Assembly (NCBI GenBank): GCA_009733715.1
Contig: WMKJ01000004.1
Location: 1 to 64,000 of the forward strand
Direction of reading: 5' to 3'
Source: Herpomyces periplanetae
Taxonomy: Eukaryota; Ascomycota; Laboulbeniomycetes; Herpomycetales; Herpomycetaceae
DNA length: 64,000 nt
In this document: positions 1-10,962 of the stretch, piece by piece
Numbering within the stretch: the first letter of the stretch is position 1
Layout of the letters: every line of letters starts with the position of its first letter
The notes under the pieces: generated by a model
Seen by the model: the letters and a program-made list of their open reading frames with translations, nothing else
Told to the model about the DNA's origin: nothing
Databases searched by the model: none
Made by a program: the position numbers and the translations under genes

Positions 1-1189
1 ATTCAAATATCTTGCATAACTCTAATTGCCCATATCTGCTATGTCTTATACACTAAACCTCATCCTCTTTCATCATCATACCTTGTCAATCTTCTACTTC
101 TCAATTTCCCCTTACACAACTTATAATCTTCATTTCCATGCCCTTAACCTACTCGTATCCTCCCTTCTCCCTCCTCGAAATTTTATGATATCATCCATTT
201 ATGCCATCGCCAACTCCCTTCTCTTTGCCTCCCCCTCATCCCATCTGCCACGGTTCTTTCAACTTTAACCATATCCACTTAACCCTTTGCCAATCTATTT
301 CATCATCCCTCTTTCACTACAAACGTTACTACTGTTTCCTCTATTTCTTTTAATCGTTTCTCTACTACACAATCAAAACCAACCCGTAAGATCTCTTCTC
401 CCCCTTTCCCACCACCTCCCGTAAATTCACCTTGCTTCATCCATCTTGCTCGGGCCCCTATCATCTTCATCACCACCTACTCCGGCTCTTCAAACCTTCC
501 TCCCTACTCCATCGTCATACCCATTCATTATTACTACTCCCCTTTACTAGCTTTGCCTTATGTTCGTGTGTGTACCTGTCTCACGTTTAAAGCACGTACG
601 TGCTTGTGTGTTTGCGCGCCTGCATACTTCCCTCCATTTTTCCTTCGTCAAATCATCTCCTCCTCCCATTCAATTCCATCACGTCATATACCCAAACTTT
701 ACCCTTGTCTTCTCGGCCTTACACCCCATCAATTCCTTTATGCAACCTTGTCCCATTTCCATTCCCTTCACCCTCACTTAATTCCTCCCTTACCAAACTT
801 CCATTACCCCCCTTTGCACAATAACACTCTTCAATTCTCCTCCCTTTAACCTCACTATCATTGCTCCGCCTTAACATCTCCCTCCCGCCTCACTTTTTCA
901 CTACTTGCTCTCCACCCCTCTCTATCAAACCTCCCCTTCCAACTCTCTGTACCATATCCTCATTACCTACTGCCTCATGTACATCCCTAACTCTCTCCCT
1001 ACCATATCAATATCCTACATCCGTATCCCTACCCTCCAAACTTCCCCGTGGTTTTCACCCTTTAATGACGCCATATGTCCTCTACATTAACCCATCGTCG
1101 TCCTTGCATTATACAACTTTCCTTTCCGTTTTTCATTCTCCCATCCAAATCACCCTTTCAAACTAAATTAGCTCACACTTACGCTAATA
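1..1189. other. Pyrimidine-rich intergenic region with no supported gene
   Basis: The + strand is strongly C/T-rich over nearly the whole stretch. It carries several overlapping low-complexity reading frames rich in Ser, Pro, Leu and Thr, and none looks like a conserved protein. It ends just upstream of the small + gene at 1190, so it may be that gene's promoter and leader. I see no RNA gene or repeat unit here. Confidence 0.5.
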
Positions 1190-1630
1190 ATGTCACTTCC
1201 ATCATGTACAACTAACGCTAACCCTTCCCGAACTTCTTGGGTACTGCGTCTACGCTTTCATAAAACTATTGTCTTCTTAATCGCCGATCCGCTATCTAGT
1301 CTATCCAACCTTAAATCGGAACTATTAACTTCCCTTCAGCAAACTTATCCATCAAATAAACTTAATGGTATCACTCTGCCTAATTCTCCCGATGATTTTG
1401 AATTAGCCGTACTTATCGATCCTAACGATCGCGATAAAGGATGGCGATCTATCGAATCTAATCACAACCTTTCCTTCCCAAACGTTAAACCACACGAATC
1501 CCTCATCAGTCTTAACATATCAAACAACGAAAACATTGCCTTTCGTTGGAATGTCAACCCCACCTCTTCACCCCACAATCTGCAACAATCTACATCGTCC
1601 ACTGATACCTGGGACGTCATTTTTCCCTAA
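1190..1630 (+). CDS. Small conserved fungal protein of unknown function, possibly ubiquitin-like fold
   Basis: A 146-residue single-exon frame starting at ATG 1190. Its N-terminal half (about residues 15-85) alternates hydrophobic strands and a helix: an LRLRFHKTIVFL strand, then a DPLSSLSNLKSELLTSL helix, then a PNSPDDFELAVLIDPND stretch followed by GW. From memory this resembles a family of roughly 150-200 residue ascomycete proteins with a ubiquitin-like N-terminal half and a conserved C-terminal WDV(V/I) motif. Here the end reads TWDVIFP. I do not know a molecular function for that family. It converges with the SPF45 gene, the two stop codons lying about 50 bases apart. The reading is supported by amino-acid composition unlike the Ser/Pro shadow frames upstream. 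The family assignment is an inference. Confidence 0.6.
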   Translation: MSLPSCTTNANPSRTSWVLRLRFHKTIVFLIADPLSSLSNLKSELLTSLQQTYPSNKLNGITLPNSPDDFELAVLIDPNDRDKGWRSIESNHNLSFPNVKPHESLISLNISNNENIAFRWNVNPTSSPHNLQQSTSSTDTWDVIFP

Positions 1631-1679
1631 TCTCGCTTCGCCGTCTCTCTACTCCCTCCTTTTCCTCAAAAAATCTGCC

Positions 1680-3906
1680 TTACTGATTTGCGTATGTGAA
1701 TTTCCGCTTTTCAAACTTTTCCACGTCAAAGAATCTCGCTGATATAGGATTTCCCGCAAATAATCGCCCGTCCAATGCATTAACCGCCTGTGTTTTAAAC
1801 CCTTCCATTAGCCTATCCTTTCGCCCAACTTTTTTTCCCCTCTTCACCAACTTACTCGCAATGCGCTCAGCTGATTCGTAAACTTAACAAACACCGATGC
1901 CCCCGACTCCTGCGCTGTTGCACTCTCCGTCCAAACGTGAACTCGTTCAACTGATCCATACTTCTCTGAACATTCCTCTCCAATCTCCTGAAGCAATCCA
2001 TCTTCCAATTCCCCCATCACCTCTTCTACATTCTTACCCACCAACATTCCCTCCATCCGTATCACTTCTGTTACTCGTCCAAACTTTCCCTCCGATGCCT
2101 TTATCTGTTCTCCAATTATCTTTCCCTTGCCCCCCGCCCCCATAAACTTTCCTCCACTATCATGTTCGGTTCTTTTTCTCTGCTTTTCAACTTTGACTCG
2201 CAACGGTTTGACTATTCCACTTCCCGATGCCCCCAATCCACTTCCTTGTACCCATCCGTACTTTTCCAGTAGTCGCTTAGCGAATCCTTTTTGTCCCGGT
2301 AACTTTGATCGCCCTTCACTACCGCTCACTGCATTCTTTGATCCCCCTCCACTATTCACATCATCCTCATCCCCATTTAAATCTTGCTCTCGTTCGTTCA
2401 GCTCCCGCTCTGTATAACCTTCTCCCCCCCTCTCTCTCACCCCTTCATATCGCGCTGGTCCCTTCGATATAACTCCCACCAACTCTTCCCTCTCTTTACC
2501 TTTAGTCTCATCTGATAACTCTTCATATTCACCTTCTCTTTCTTCATATGTCGGTGACCTACTTCCCCCCTTCTCTCTTAATGTATCTACAGTTGCCCCT
2601 ACATCATGGACCTTGCTAAGTCGAAGTCGATTTAAATAAGCATCCTCTCCTGTCTCAAAATTAACCGCCCCACCGCCCTTAACTTTACTATCAACACTAG
2701 AACCCAATTCTGCCGGTGGTGCAAAATTATACTCCGACGGCGGTGCAAATTGTCCTAAAAAAACAGTTATCACGCAAGTATAGTTAGACCAATCCTGTGT
2801 ACAAGCATACACAAACACGTTCACATGTGGATAATAATGCGCTCGCTCACTATTAGGTCGATAATCCATGTTATCTTCTACATCGCTTTCACTATTTGTG
2901 CCGTAATCAGTTGTACGATAAAACTTCTTATGGGCGTATAATCGATTTTTCCATTCGGCAATATCACGAAGTCGTTCTTCACTACGTTGATACTCTTCGT
3001 AAGAAGTGGGTCGAGTTGGATCGTAAATGTCATCCCAGTTATGCGCAGTATACTGCGCTCCCGAATTCACACCCTGTTTTTTTCCCTTTCGACCTCCACG
3101 AGTCGGCTTCGTTACTGTAGATGCCATTGCTTCCATAAACCCGTTATCATCCCCATCGCCATCTCCGCTAATCCAGTCTTCAATGCTACTTTTAACCGGT
3201 TTACCCGTCGCAACAGTATTGGTCGCAGTGTCTGTCGTCCCAGTTCTCAGGATGTCCTGCTGAAATTTAGAGCTGACTGCCGGCGGTTTCGTTTTATGTT
3301 TAGCCAGTTGGGGTCGTTTCGTCGGTTGAAAGCGGAGTGATGCTATACCTTAATAACAAGGCAATGTGGACGCGTAGTACAGAGTAGACGGCCAGCGAGC
3401 GGTCATCCTTCGTTGCTCGTTTGCTCGCTCACTCGCTCGCTTCCTCATGATAATGCAGTGTTAAATGTGAGTTAAGCGGTACGAGTACAAACAGCACTTG
3501 AGATACAACATATATACGCACGCACACATAATCATTCTGAACATGCACCAAACAAATGAATTCAAATGCTAAATTTTCAAATATTGATACCATCAGTATG
3601 CCGTTTTAACTTGCTCGTTAACGATGCCTCGTCTTCATCATTCTGGTCTCTTCCACTTTCTCCTCCCCGTTGTTGCTGTTGATTTTGGTATAACACCGGA
3701 GCTCGCGATACCGATCCGGCTTCCGGTTTAAAGCTTAACGCTTCCAGTGATCCCCCAGATCCAGTTTTACTCCCCAAATCTGTTGTAATCCCTCCCAATT
3801 TCGCCGCTTCATCGTCCGATTCTCTCAGCAAATCTGCGTACAAAGCAGTTCGACCACCTGACACGACAAACCGTGAACCGGACGCCTTAGATTCAGTATG
3901 GGACAT
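1680..3906 (-). CDS. SPF45/RBM17-like splicing factor (G-patch + UHM)
   Basis: Four exons on the minus strand: 3591-3906, 2851-3348, 1856-2754 and 1680-1787, joined in phase to give about 606 residues. SPF45 proteins act in 3' splice-site choice by binding ULM peptides of U2-associated factors. Visible parts, in order, are an N-terminal ALYADL motif, the YDPTRPTSYEEY segment typical of SPF45/DRT111, and a Glu/Asp-rich middle. A G-patch follows from about residue 425 (KYGWVQGSGLGASGSGI), then a C-terminal UHM-type RRM ending AVNALDGRLFAGNPISARFF, which keeps the R-x-F signature of UHM domains. It is longer than the human (401) or Arabidopsis (387) protein, mostly in the acidic middle. The second intron (2755-2850) is 96 nt, a multiple of three and free of stops, so retention would only add 32 residues. 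The first ATG in frame is 3906. The exon 1/2 join is the least certain. Confidence 0.85.
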
Positions 3907-4542
3907 CCCCACCCTTATTTAAATGTAAAAAACTACCGTACTCAAATATATCAAAATCAAACTATAAACTTCCTTGATTTTCAATAATTCAATCGCGCTT
4001 CTCCCTTCGTCTCCCCTCAGCCAAATCCACCTCTCACCCACTTATGTAACACTTGTCATGTGATGCTCTTCGTGTAAAGTTTCGTCTTCAAAATTTTGCT
4101 GTATTTGGAAATTAAAATTTCCTTTTATGAGGATGTTTTATACAACTTACCCATCAGTTACACTTGTTTAACCCGAAATTCTTCCCCCCCAAATATTATT
4201 CTGTCAATAGTCCAATCATAATTACATTGCAAACCCTATAACGCCAATATTATTTAATGCTAAGTATAAAATGCCATAAGTTTGCTTCATTGATTCGATG
4301 TTTAGAGCGTGTACAAAAGTTTGAATAAATGATTCATGACCACGAGAATAAAAATTTGCTTTCTGCAAGTGAAAATTTTTGTGTATCCTCATTAGCCTCA
4401 TCAGTCTGACCTGCCCGAACCCCCATTGAACTCTAAATGTGCACACTTCACACATTTTAGCTGGTTTATAAATATACATATTTTGACGCTTCAAATATAC
4501 CTTGCTTCACGCTAATATAATTTTGAGTATTCTGTGCAACAC
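3907..4542. other. Intergenic region: SPF45 promoter and mannosyltransferase 3' side
   Basis: Two minus-strand genes lie either side. A TCATGTGA element sits about 150 bases upstream of the SPF45 start. A 90-residue minus-strand open frame at 4222-4494 has no recognisable features. I see nothing else here. Confidence 0.5.
4056..4063. promoter_or_regulatory. TCATGTGA E-box-like element upstream of SPF45
   Basis: The sequence TCATGTGA lies 150 bases upstream of the SPF45 ATG. It is one base from the TCACGTGA palindrome found upstream of other genes in this window. Binding by a bHLH factor is an inference. Confidence 0.3.
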
Positions 4543-5875
4543 TCAACCATTACTGGGCTTCTCTTCTGTATCCACATGCCAAACGATGTAGTTAGGTAGT
4601 CCATAAACTTCGTATCCAGCACGGTTTGCCATTTTAGCGAATCCTTCCGTTTCAGCTTGATTTTCGAACGCATAGCAAGGAAAATTAATACCTATCAGCA
4701 TTAAATTTTGTTAGTTCCGTCCCATGATAAAGATAATGTCTCGGAAGTATATTTTTTTGGCTGGAAAAGAATAAATGATAAACACAATACGTACCAGACC
4801 GATGCACATCAGCCTTAACAAGTATAGTAACGCCACCTATTCCGTCAAGTTTTATCATTTCAAATTTATCATTGCGCATATCTCCCATTAATGCCATATA
4901 CTTGCGATTGGTCTTGAATTGCTTGTATCCTTCTGCTAATATAATATTACGATCTAACCGTTTTGTCATTCTTAAACTTTTGGAAGTCTCTTGCCATGAG
5001 TTATAATCAAATGCTCCATTAATATACGTCACTTTGCCGCTTGAACTCGTTTTTTTGCGACGAAACCAAACATTCGGGACGACAATGTCCTTGTCAACAG
5101 CCATTAAATCTTCAATAATGCTGGGCGGACTGTCAACCATATCAACATCACGCCATAAAACCCAAGTGTGTTCTGGTTTCAATGATACTGAAAGCAAATA
5201 ATTACGGGCTCTTCCCATTGCTCTACGGCGTGGTCCCTGAATCATGAAATTATGTTTTTCGTGAATATCCTGTCCAATGTTAAATCCAAAGTCCTTTTCG
5301 ACGACGGTAACACTAGAAAATGGGCGCGATCCGAGTTTTCCCGACTGAAGAAGCGCAATGTATTCCATTAAGATCTGCTTAGTATTATCGGCACAGTCAC
5401 TGAGTAGAAAGGAAATATCAATTGACTTATGAGGGTAGTAAAGTTTGCTAAGTAATTCAAAATAACGAGGTATAAACGGTGCAGCATTCTTAAGGGTAGT
5501 TAACAATAGAACTTTGTCAATAGTGTCGTGAACTTTGAGCGATTTTGGCGTATTCAAGTCGACAAATTTAACCGTGTCAATTGACGATATTGTTAAGCTG
5601 TCGGGATCAATTTCATTGTCGCGGGCATGAGATTCCAGAACGGATAATGGTGGTCTAGAAACATTTTGAAATATGACAGTATGATTTATTGAAAGACAAT
5701 CATAACCGCACCAAATATATGAGTTGAAAGTGAACCAAATAATAAAAATTGACGATGTAGACAAAACTACTAGTAAAAATCGCATTCTAGTAAACAAGCC
5801 GGTCGTACGTCGTAAATGGGGTAGTCTAGCATCATAGGAAGACCAATTATCACCCTTCCAAGCAATGTCTGCCAT
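4543..5875 (-). CDS. Anp1/Mnn9/Van1-family Golgi mannosyltransferase
   Basis: Two exons (4795-5875 and 4543-4691) separated by a 103-nt intron with a GTACGT donor and an ATAG acceptor, giving about 409 residues. This family extends the alpha-1,6-mannose backbone of cell-wall N-glycans inside the Golgi as part of M-Pol complexes. The N terminus is short and cytosolic, followed by one membrane anchor at about residues 32-51, as expected for a type II Golgi enzyme. The luminal catalytic domain contains WVLWRDVDMVDSPPSIIEDL with the DxD metal-binding motif, then VPNVWFRR and DGIGGVTILVKADVHRSG. The second exon supplies the family C terminus FPCYAFENQAETEGFAKMA and GYEVYGLPNYIVWHV. Splicing is needed to reach these residues, which fixes the intron. 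Sequence alone does not tell Anp1, Mnn9 and Van1 apart here. Confidence 0.93.
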
Positions 5876-6120
5876 GATACACAAAGTAATTAATACCGGT
5901 ACAATTGACGCAACAAGTTTTCCTGAATAAAATACAACGGATGCTACGATAATTTATACTAGATGAACGTCACCATGTATTGTATCAGCGTAGTTAATGT
6001 GTATGCTACGTGATAGTATCAGATAAGCATTTACGCCAAACTTGCGAAAACTTAGCCAACACAGCGTAAATCAGTTTAAGTGAGAACATTAACTCTATTC
6101 TTAGTTAGTTAGGTTAATTC

Positions 6121-6290
6121 TGTCAACGTAAAAATTCAAATGCATAAGTACATGCACTCACAAATGCAAACATACATCCACACATTCAAGACACCTAAGA
6201 TGTACACGTTGGCCCATTTGTATACGCATTGCATATGCATGTGCATACCAATACACATACTTATATGCATACACTACTATGTTCTACTTA
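6121..6290. repeat. Alternating purine-pyrimidine tract
   Basis: Many TGCA, TACA and TGTATAC steps in succession give a largely alternating purine-pyrimidine sequence. Such tracts can adopt unusual helical forms, but no function is shown here. Confidence 0.4.
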
Positions 6291-6434
6291 ACGAACGGGA
6301 ACACATAAGCAATTAATTATCAAAATATAATCAATTCGCATACGCAACACTCATTGTAAATCATTTGCTAGAACAAAATTTCCTAATCGTCAAACCAATT
6401 TTTTCTCTGGCCATTTTGCAATCCACCGGCATGA

Positions 6435-6441
6435 TCACGTG
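6435..6441. promoter_or_regulatory. TCACGTG E-box upstream of the mannosyltransferase gene
   Basis: A CACGTG core preceded by T and lying inside a GATCACGTGG context, about 560 bases upstream of the mannosyltransferase start. It matches the motif seen before IMP3/HIS7 and eL34/PRP8. Confidence 0.3.
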
Positions 6442-6523
6442 GTTTCGCCCGGTCGGTTCATTTTTGTTCCTCTCCAGAACTTGTTACGTCATAATTCCCC
6501 GTGAATGTTGACTTGGGGACTGT

Positions 6524-6589
6524 CTATACACTTGCCAGTGTTGTTTACACGGGTCTATACACTAATTTGTTTACATACACCTATACACT
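6524..6589. repeat. Three direct copies of CTATACACT
   Basis: The nonamer CTATACACT occurs at 6524-6532, 6555-6563 and 6581-6589, spaced 31 and 26 bases apart. It lies upstream of the mannosyltransferase gene, so a binding-site cluster is possible. Confidence 0.5.
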
Positions 6590-7254
6590 TTGGTGAATGT
6601 TCAAGTTAATATTTGAGTACATGTTCTTGTACAAAATAGCGTTCCCATCAAGGCCTCTATACTTATCCTTTCTTCTAACCAATTTGTTCCTATTATCTAT
6701 AACGTTCATCGAACCTGAAAAGTTTCGCATTTACAACATGATACTCTATCATAAACTTGAAGCATAACTTTATCCAATCCCTATCCTCCCTTCCACCATC
6801 CATGCTTTAATACTGGCGCCCTTACCCAGGCTTACACCAGACATGCTAGTTATACGTACAATATTTCCTTAGGGTCAAATCACTCACTGTACATTATTTG
6901 CTCCATGTCAACATAACCATACTCACAAACAACACATTTAATGCTACCTATATTTACCCCAGTTAGACGTATTTTTATTAATTAAACAATTAACCCAACG
7001 ATCAAACAACTAGCTACCTGCTTACGCCCAAACTCTTCACTGAATTCCTTATCTTCCCCCGTGTCAATACACCTCGATCCTCCTACTAACTACACCACAC
7101 CCAACTAATGAATATTCGCCTAACATCTCGTTTATCACATATTTACCTCTAATATCACAATCTCATACCAAAATCAAAAGGTAAACCAACGTATTACACC
7201 AGTTCACAAAACCTCTAATCAATGAAATTTAATATATTCATAACTAAAGAAATA

Positions 7255-10171
7255 TTACCTTGATGGTGTACGCCTCAATTTTAAACTAAGTGCTATCATT
7301 ATAATCGGAATAATACTAACCACTTCCCCCAATGCAGCGAAAACTGGTGATATTTTCCACGTAGATAATGTGTTACTCGCCAAATTCTTCACCTTCGTTC
7401 CACCATTGGGTGCCATTGTCATTGCTGCCGACTCAAATACCCCAGCAGCTGCTAAAATTGCCGCTAAATTGTAAAATATTGCCCAGGCAAAGTTAAGATA
7501 TATCCGTTTCAGCGCCGCATTTGATATATCTTTCAACTGAAGAATTTTCCTGAGATCAGGGCTCACAAGTATAACATCTGCCGCATTAGCTGCAATTTCA
7601 TTCATCTTCATCTGACCAGCAGGTTCAACTTGGGATACTAAATACCCATGTGAATCACAACTTCGATTCGTATTTGCTCGAAATTTCGTTGACATATGAA
7701 CCCCAATATCCGCGTAAACCAACGCAGGTGCGTCGTTTATTCCATCCCCACAAAACAACACCGTTGGTGTACGTATGAGCACAGACTCCTTGCAATCCCC
7801 GTATGATTGTAGTTTCTTCAAATACTCTTGTTTCATTACAGGCGTTGAACAAGCCTGAACATGGTTTGGCGCAATTCCCAATTTTCGTGCTACAGCTTGA
7901 GCTGCATGATCATCATCCCCACTAACTACATGAACCGTGGTATTTTGTGATTGAAGCGCTTTAACCACCGACGCCGCTTCGCATCTTACGGGGTTTTCAA
8001 GTGTAAAAACTGCGCAAAGTTGCTCATTAACTGAAAAACAAAATATAGAATGTCCTTTATTGCTCAATTCCAAAACTGTAGGATGCGCTTCAAAGTTCAA
8101 CCAACGGCAATTTCCTGCTTTGAGTACAGCATCACGATACGTCCCTTTAATTCCCTGCCCTGGCAAGGAATTTATCTCCTTCACTGTAGCTTTCTTAACT
8201 CCATCCATCTCTAAAAATTCCGCTACAGCCCGTGATACCGGATGACTATTCCCCGAAATTAATCCTAGGAGTAGAGACTTCGTCGTTGACGGTGGAATTT
8301 TATTAGATTTTCCCAACATACAATCAAATATGCACTTATTGGAAACCCGCATTTCCGACATGGTTAAAGTCCCCGTTTTGTTAAACACTACGTGATCTAG
8401 TCTCTTAGCCATCTCAATCGCCTGAGGGTTCTTAAACACTACACCATTTTTAGCAGATACCCCCGTCGCTATAACAAGAACCATCGGAACTGCGAGACCT
8501 ATGGCACAAGGACAGCTGACAATCAACGTTGATATAGCATAGGTTAATGCATCAATTAAAGACCGTGACACAATCTTGTTTTTGTAATTAATTCCTACGG
8601 CAAACTGAACCAAAAATACGATAATAGCAGTTAACAATACGATTGGAACAAAAAAGTTGGCCATGCGGTCTGCCATCCGAAGAATTTTAGGTTTATCAAG
8701 TTCGGCTTCTTCAACAATCTGGACCAGTTCGGATATCGTGTTCTCCCATGGCAATTTAACAACCCTAACATCAAGTATACCAGAATGGTTAAAGCTACCC
8801 GCAACAACATTGGAAGATATTCCCTTTGCGACAAGGTAAGGTTCACCAGTTATCATGCTCTCATCAACTTCACTCCCACCTGCCACTACAACCCCATCCG
8901 TGACAATTCTCGAGTAAGGTGGTACCCGAAAAATATCACCATATTGAAGTAAACGATAGTCAATTTGTCGACATTGAGTTCCGTCGTGAGACACAATGAG
9001 GTTCGCCCATGGATTTTGAAGTGACCTTTAAAAGAAATATTAGTGATAAACAAAAATAGGTTTAACTATCCTTTATGAATACAGTTTCATCGGCAATTAT
9101 AACGTTCTAGTGACATTCCTGCTAATACTTGAAAACCCATGCATACCTTACTGATACACTATGCGCCGTCTCCTGACGTGATAGTTCGCTAACAAACCGG
9201 CCTAATAAAATAAGTGTGACAAGGAGTGTGCTTGTCTCGAAAAAGTGTCCAATGGGCAAAGGCTTGTGGCATATAAAGAATGAGTATACAATTACCGAGA
9301 ATATGTATGCCGCAGTAGTACTCAACATTACCAATAAGTCACTTCCCAATACTCCAAAGTTAAATAAAGATCTAAGTGCCGGAGGGTAAAATTCAATAAC
9401 CACTAGCATTTGAACGATGGTGGACAGTGCAAGGGACACTGAATTATACACAACTTCATAGTATCTTGTCCGAGGCAAAGGCGCCCAGGTCATTAAGAGA
9501 ACGGGAAACGTCAGCATAGCTGAAAATACAAATAAAAGGCATTGTTTAACGAGCTGTCTGTTGATTGATGGAAAAATCCGCGAAACTGATGAAGGAAGAG
9601 GAGGGGCAAGTTTATGCCTCGAGTTAAGCCTGACCTCAATGAGATCACGAGCCCCAATAACTGTTGCATCGTAAAAAATTCTGGATAATTTCGGACCCAA
9701 AACCACAACATCCCTAACGCCAACGATTGATTTGATTTCATCCAGTTCAACCCTGTCACTCACAGTTACATCCAATATTTGTCCATGAGTATCGAATATT
9801 CGTGTAATTTTGAATGAAGTTTTACGACGTATGAGTTCGATCACATCATCAACGCTAAGCATAGCGCAGTCAATGCTGAATTCCGCCCGGGCAAGCATAA
9901 GACTTGTTTTGATGCTCCATGATTGAACAGCCGGTATACATTTCAGCGTTGACTGAAGCGTGCATTCGCAACCCGAACAAGTCATGCCTTGAACATTGAT
10001 CATAACATGTTGAAGTGATTTGTCTCCGCCCTTTTCCAGGTCCGAATCGTTGGTGTCTTTTTGCTCGGGAAAAATATTTTCGTCATCATCTTCATAGCTA
10101 TCCCGGGTACCTTGTATCTTTTTAAGACTATTTCGTACAGCAACGGCCGTGTTAATCCATCCCAGCATCAT
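7255..10171 (-). CDS. Pca1/CrpA-like P1B-type heavy-metal ATPase with Asn in place of the phosphorylated Asp
   Basis: Two exons (9147-10171 and 7255-9025) joined across a 121-nt intron give about 931 residues if the first in-frame ATG at 10171 is used. An upstream exon is possible. The N terminus has one HMA domain with GMTCSGC, followed by membrane helices. The core shows TGEP, the CPC motif in VSCPCAIGLAVP, SHPVSRA in the nucleotide domain and GDGINDAPAL in the hinge. The last helix reads VFAALGEVVSIIPII, which fits fungal Pca1/CrpA pumps (copper/cadmium export) better than Ccc2. The catalytic loop reads VVFNKTGTLTM: the invariant Asp of DKTGT, phosphorylated in every active P-type ATPase, is Asn at about residue 557 (codon AAC, 8380-8382). 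All other motifs look intact and the frame is open. A roughly 30-residue insert follows GVHMST. This is either a pseudo-pump or a one-base difference or error. Confidence 0.9.
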
Positions 10172-10962
10172 CCTGTAAAGTCCTTTCCCAAGATGAAGCA
10201 ATTTCAAACCTAAAACCCTTGGAAAATATTCTCTGGACAATTCCCCAGCTCATACACATGCAATTTGAAAAAAATAGTTTAAGTTACTGCATCAAAAATA
10301 TCATGCCTGCGCAGAGCAAGTCAATCAATTCATTTTGTCGCGCAGAATAATAGAGTTCGGTATGCTAATTTATTATGAATGTTAGTATAAAAAATTTTCT
10401 GGTAACCTTAAACAAATGTTAACAAAATTTGATAGGATGCTAAGTGAAATACAGACGTTGATAAAACGTTTAAGATGGATGAAATAGCCATGAAAACCTT
10501 TGCTTTGCTTCTGCTTCACTTCCAAAGCCGTTCATATCAATCAGTGACACGTTCTCCGACATAAACATAAATAGGACATTGAAGACGCTCCTGGCGCAAG
10601 CGGAAGTAACTCACGCTTTCAGTCTGTCATCGCATCCATTTTCACATCATAGTGTTATAGTACAAAGATTCATTTCCCCACGAATAATTTTTTCGAAGTA
10701 TAGAAGTTCAACTCGCATTAACCAAAAAGCAAGTTGCCTCATTTACAGTGTTAGATCAACTAAGAATTGCAATTCAATTACCCTGGTACGAAACTTCCCT
10801 TCGCTTCTCAAATAAAAGTCATTCTCAGCCTTGTTGTCTTTAATGGACAAGTTCAGCATATTGACAGTAAACTTCCAGTGATGGCCAGGTACTAATATAG
10901 GAATTCTATGCATTAAAACTGTGCACAGACAAACGGGAAGTGAGGGTCACAAAACCAGAGAG
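10172..10962. other. Intergenic region between COQ5 3' end and the ATPase start
   Basis: About 0.8 kb, AT-rich. It must hold the ATPase promoter and may hold a short upstream coding exon: a possible acceptor lies just before 10230 on the minus strand. A 78-residue + frame at 10579-10815 shows no recognisable features. Confidence 0.4.

Larger units (their letters stand above)
5876..7254. other. Intergenic region with alternating and repeated motifs
   Basis: About 1.4 kb between the mannosyltransferase start and the 3' end of the P-type ATPase. It holds an alternating purine-pyrimidine tract around 6121-6290 (many CATGCA/CATACA steps), a TCACGTG element at 6435, and three copies of CTATACACT at 6524-6589. 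No open frame longer than background is present. Confidence 0.5.

Noticed and set aside
2127-2417. Plus-strand frames opposite the SPF45 gene
   Set aside because: They overlap the well-supported SPF45 exon 3 and are antisense shadows.
4222-4494. A 90-residue minus-strand frame downstream of the mannosyltransferase
   Set aside because: No motif or homology recognised. It lies in the likely 3' UTR/promoter gap.
7255-7400. Loss of the copper-site MxxSS motif in the last helix of the P-type ATPase
   Set aside because: At first the helix looked degenerate compared with Ccc2/ATP7, but the LGEVVSIIPII pattern is what I expect for the Pca1/CrpA branch, so it is a family feature and not a defect.
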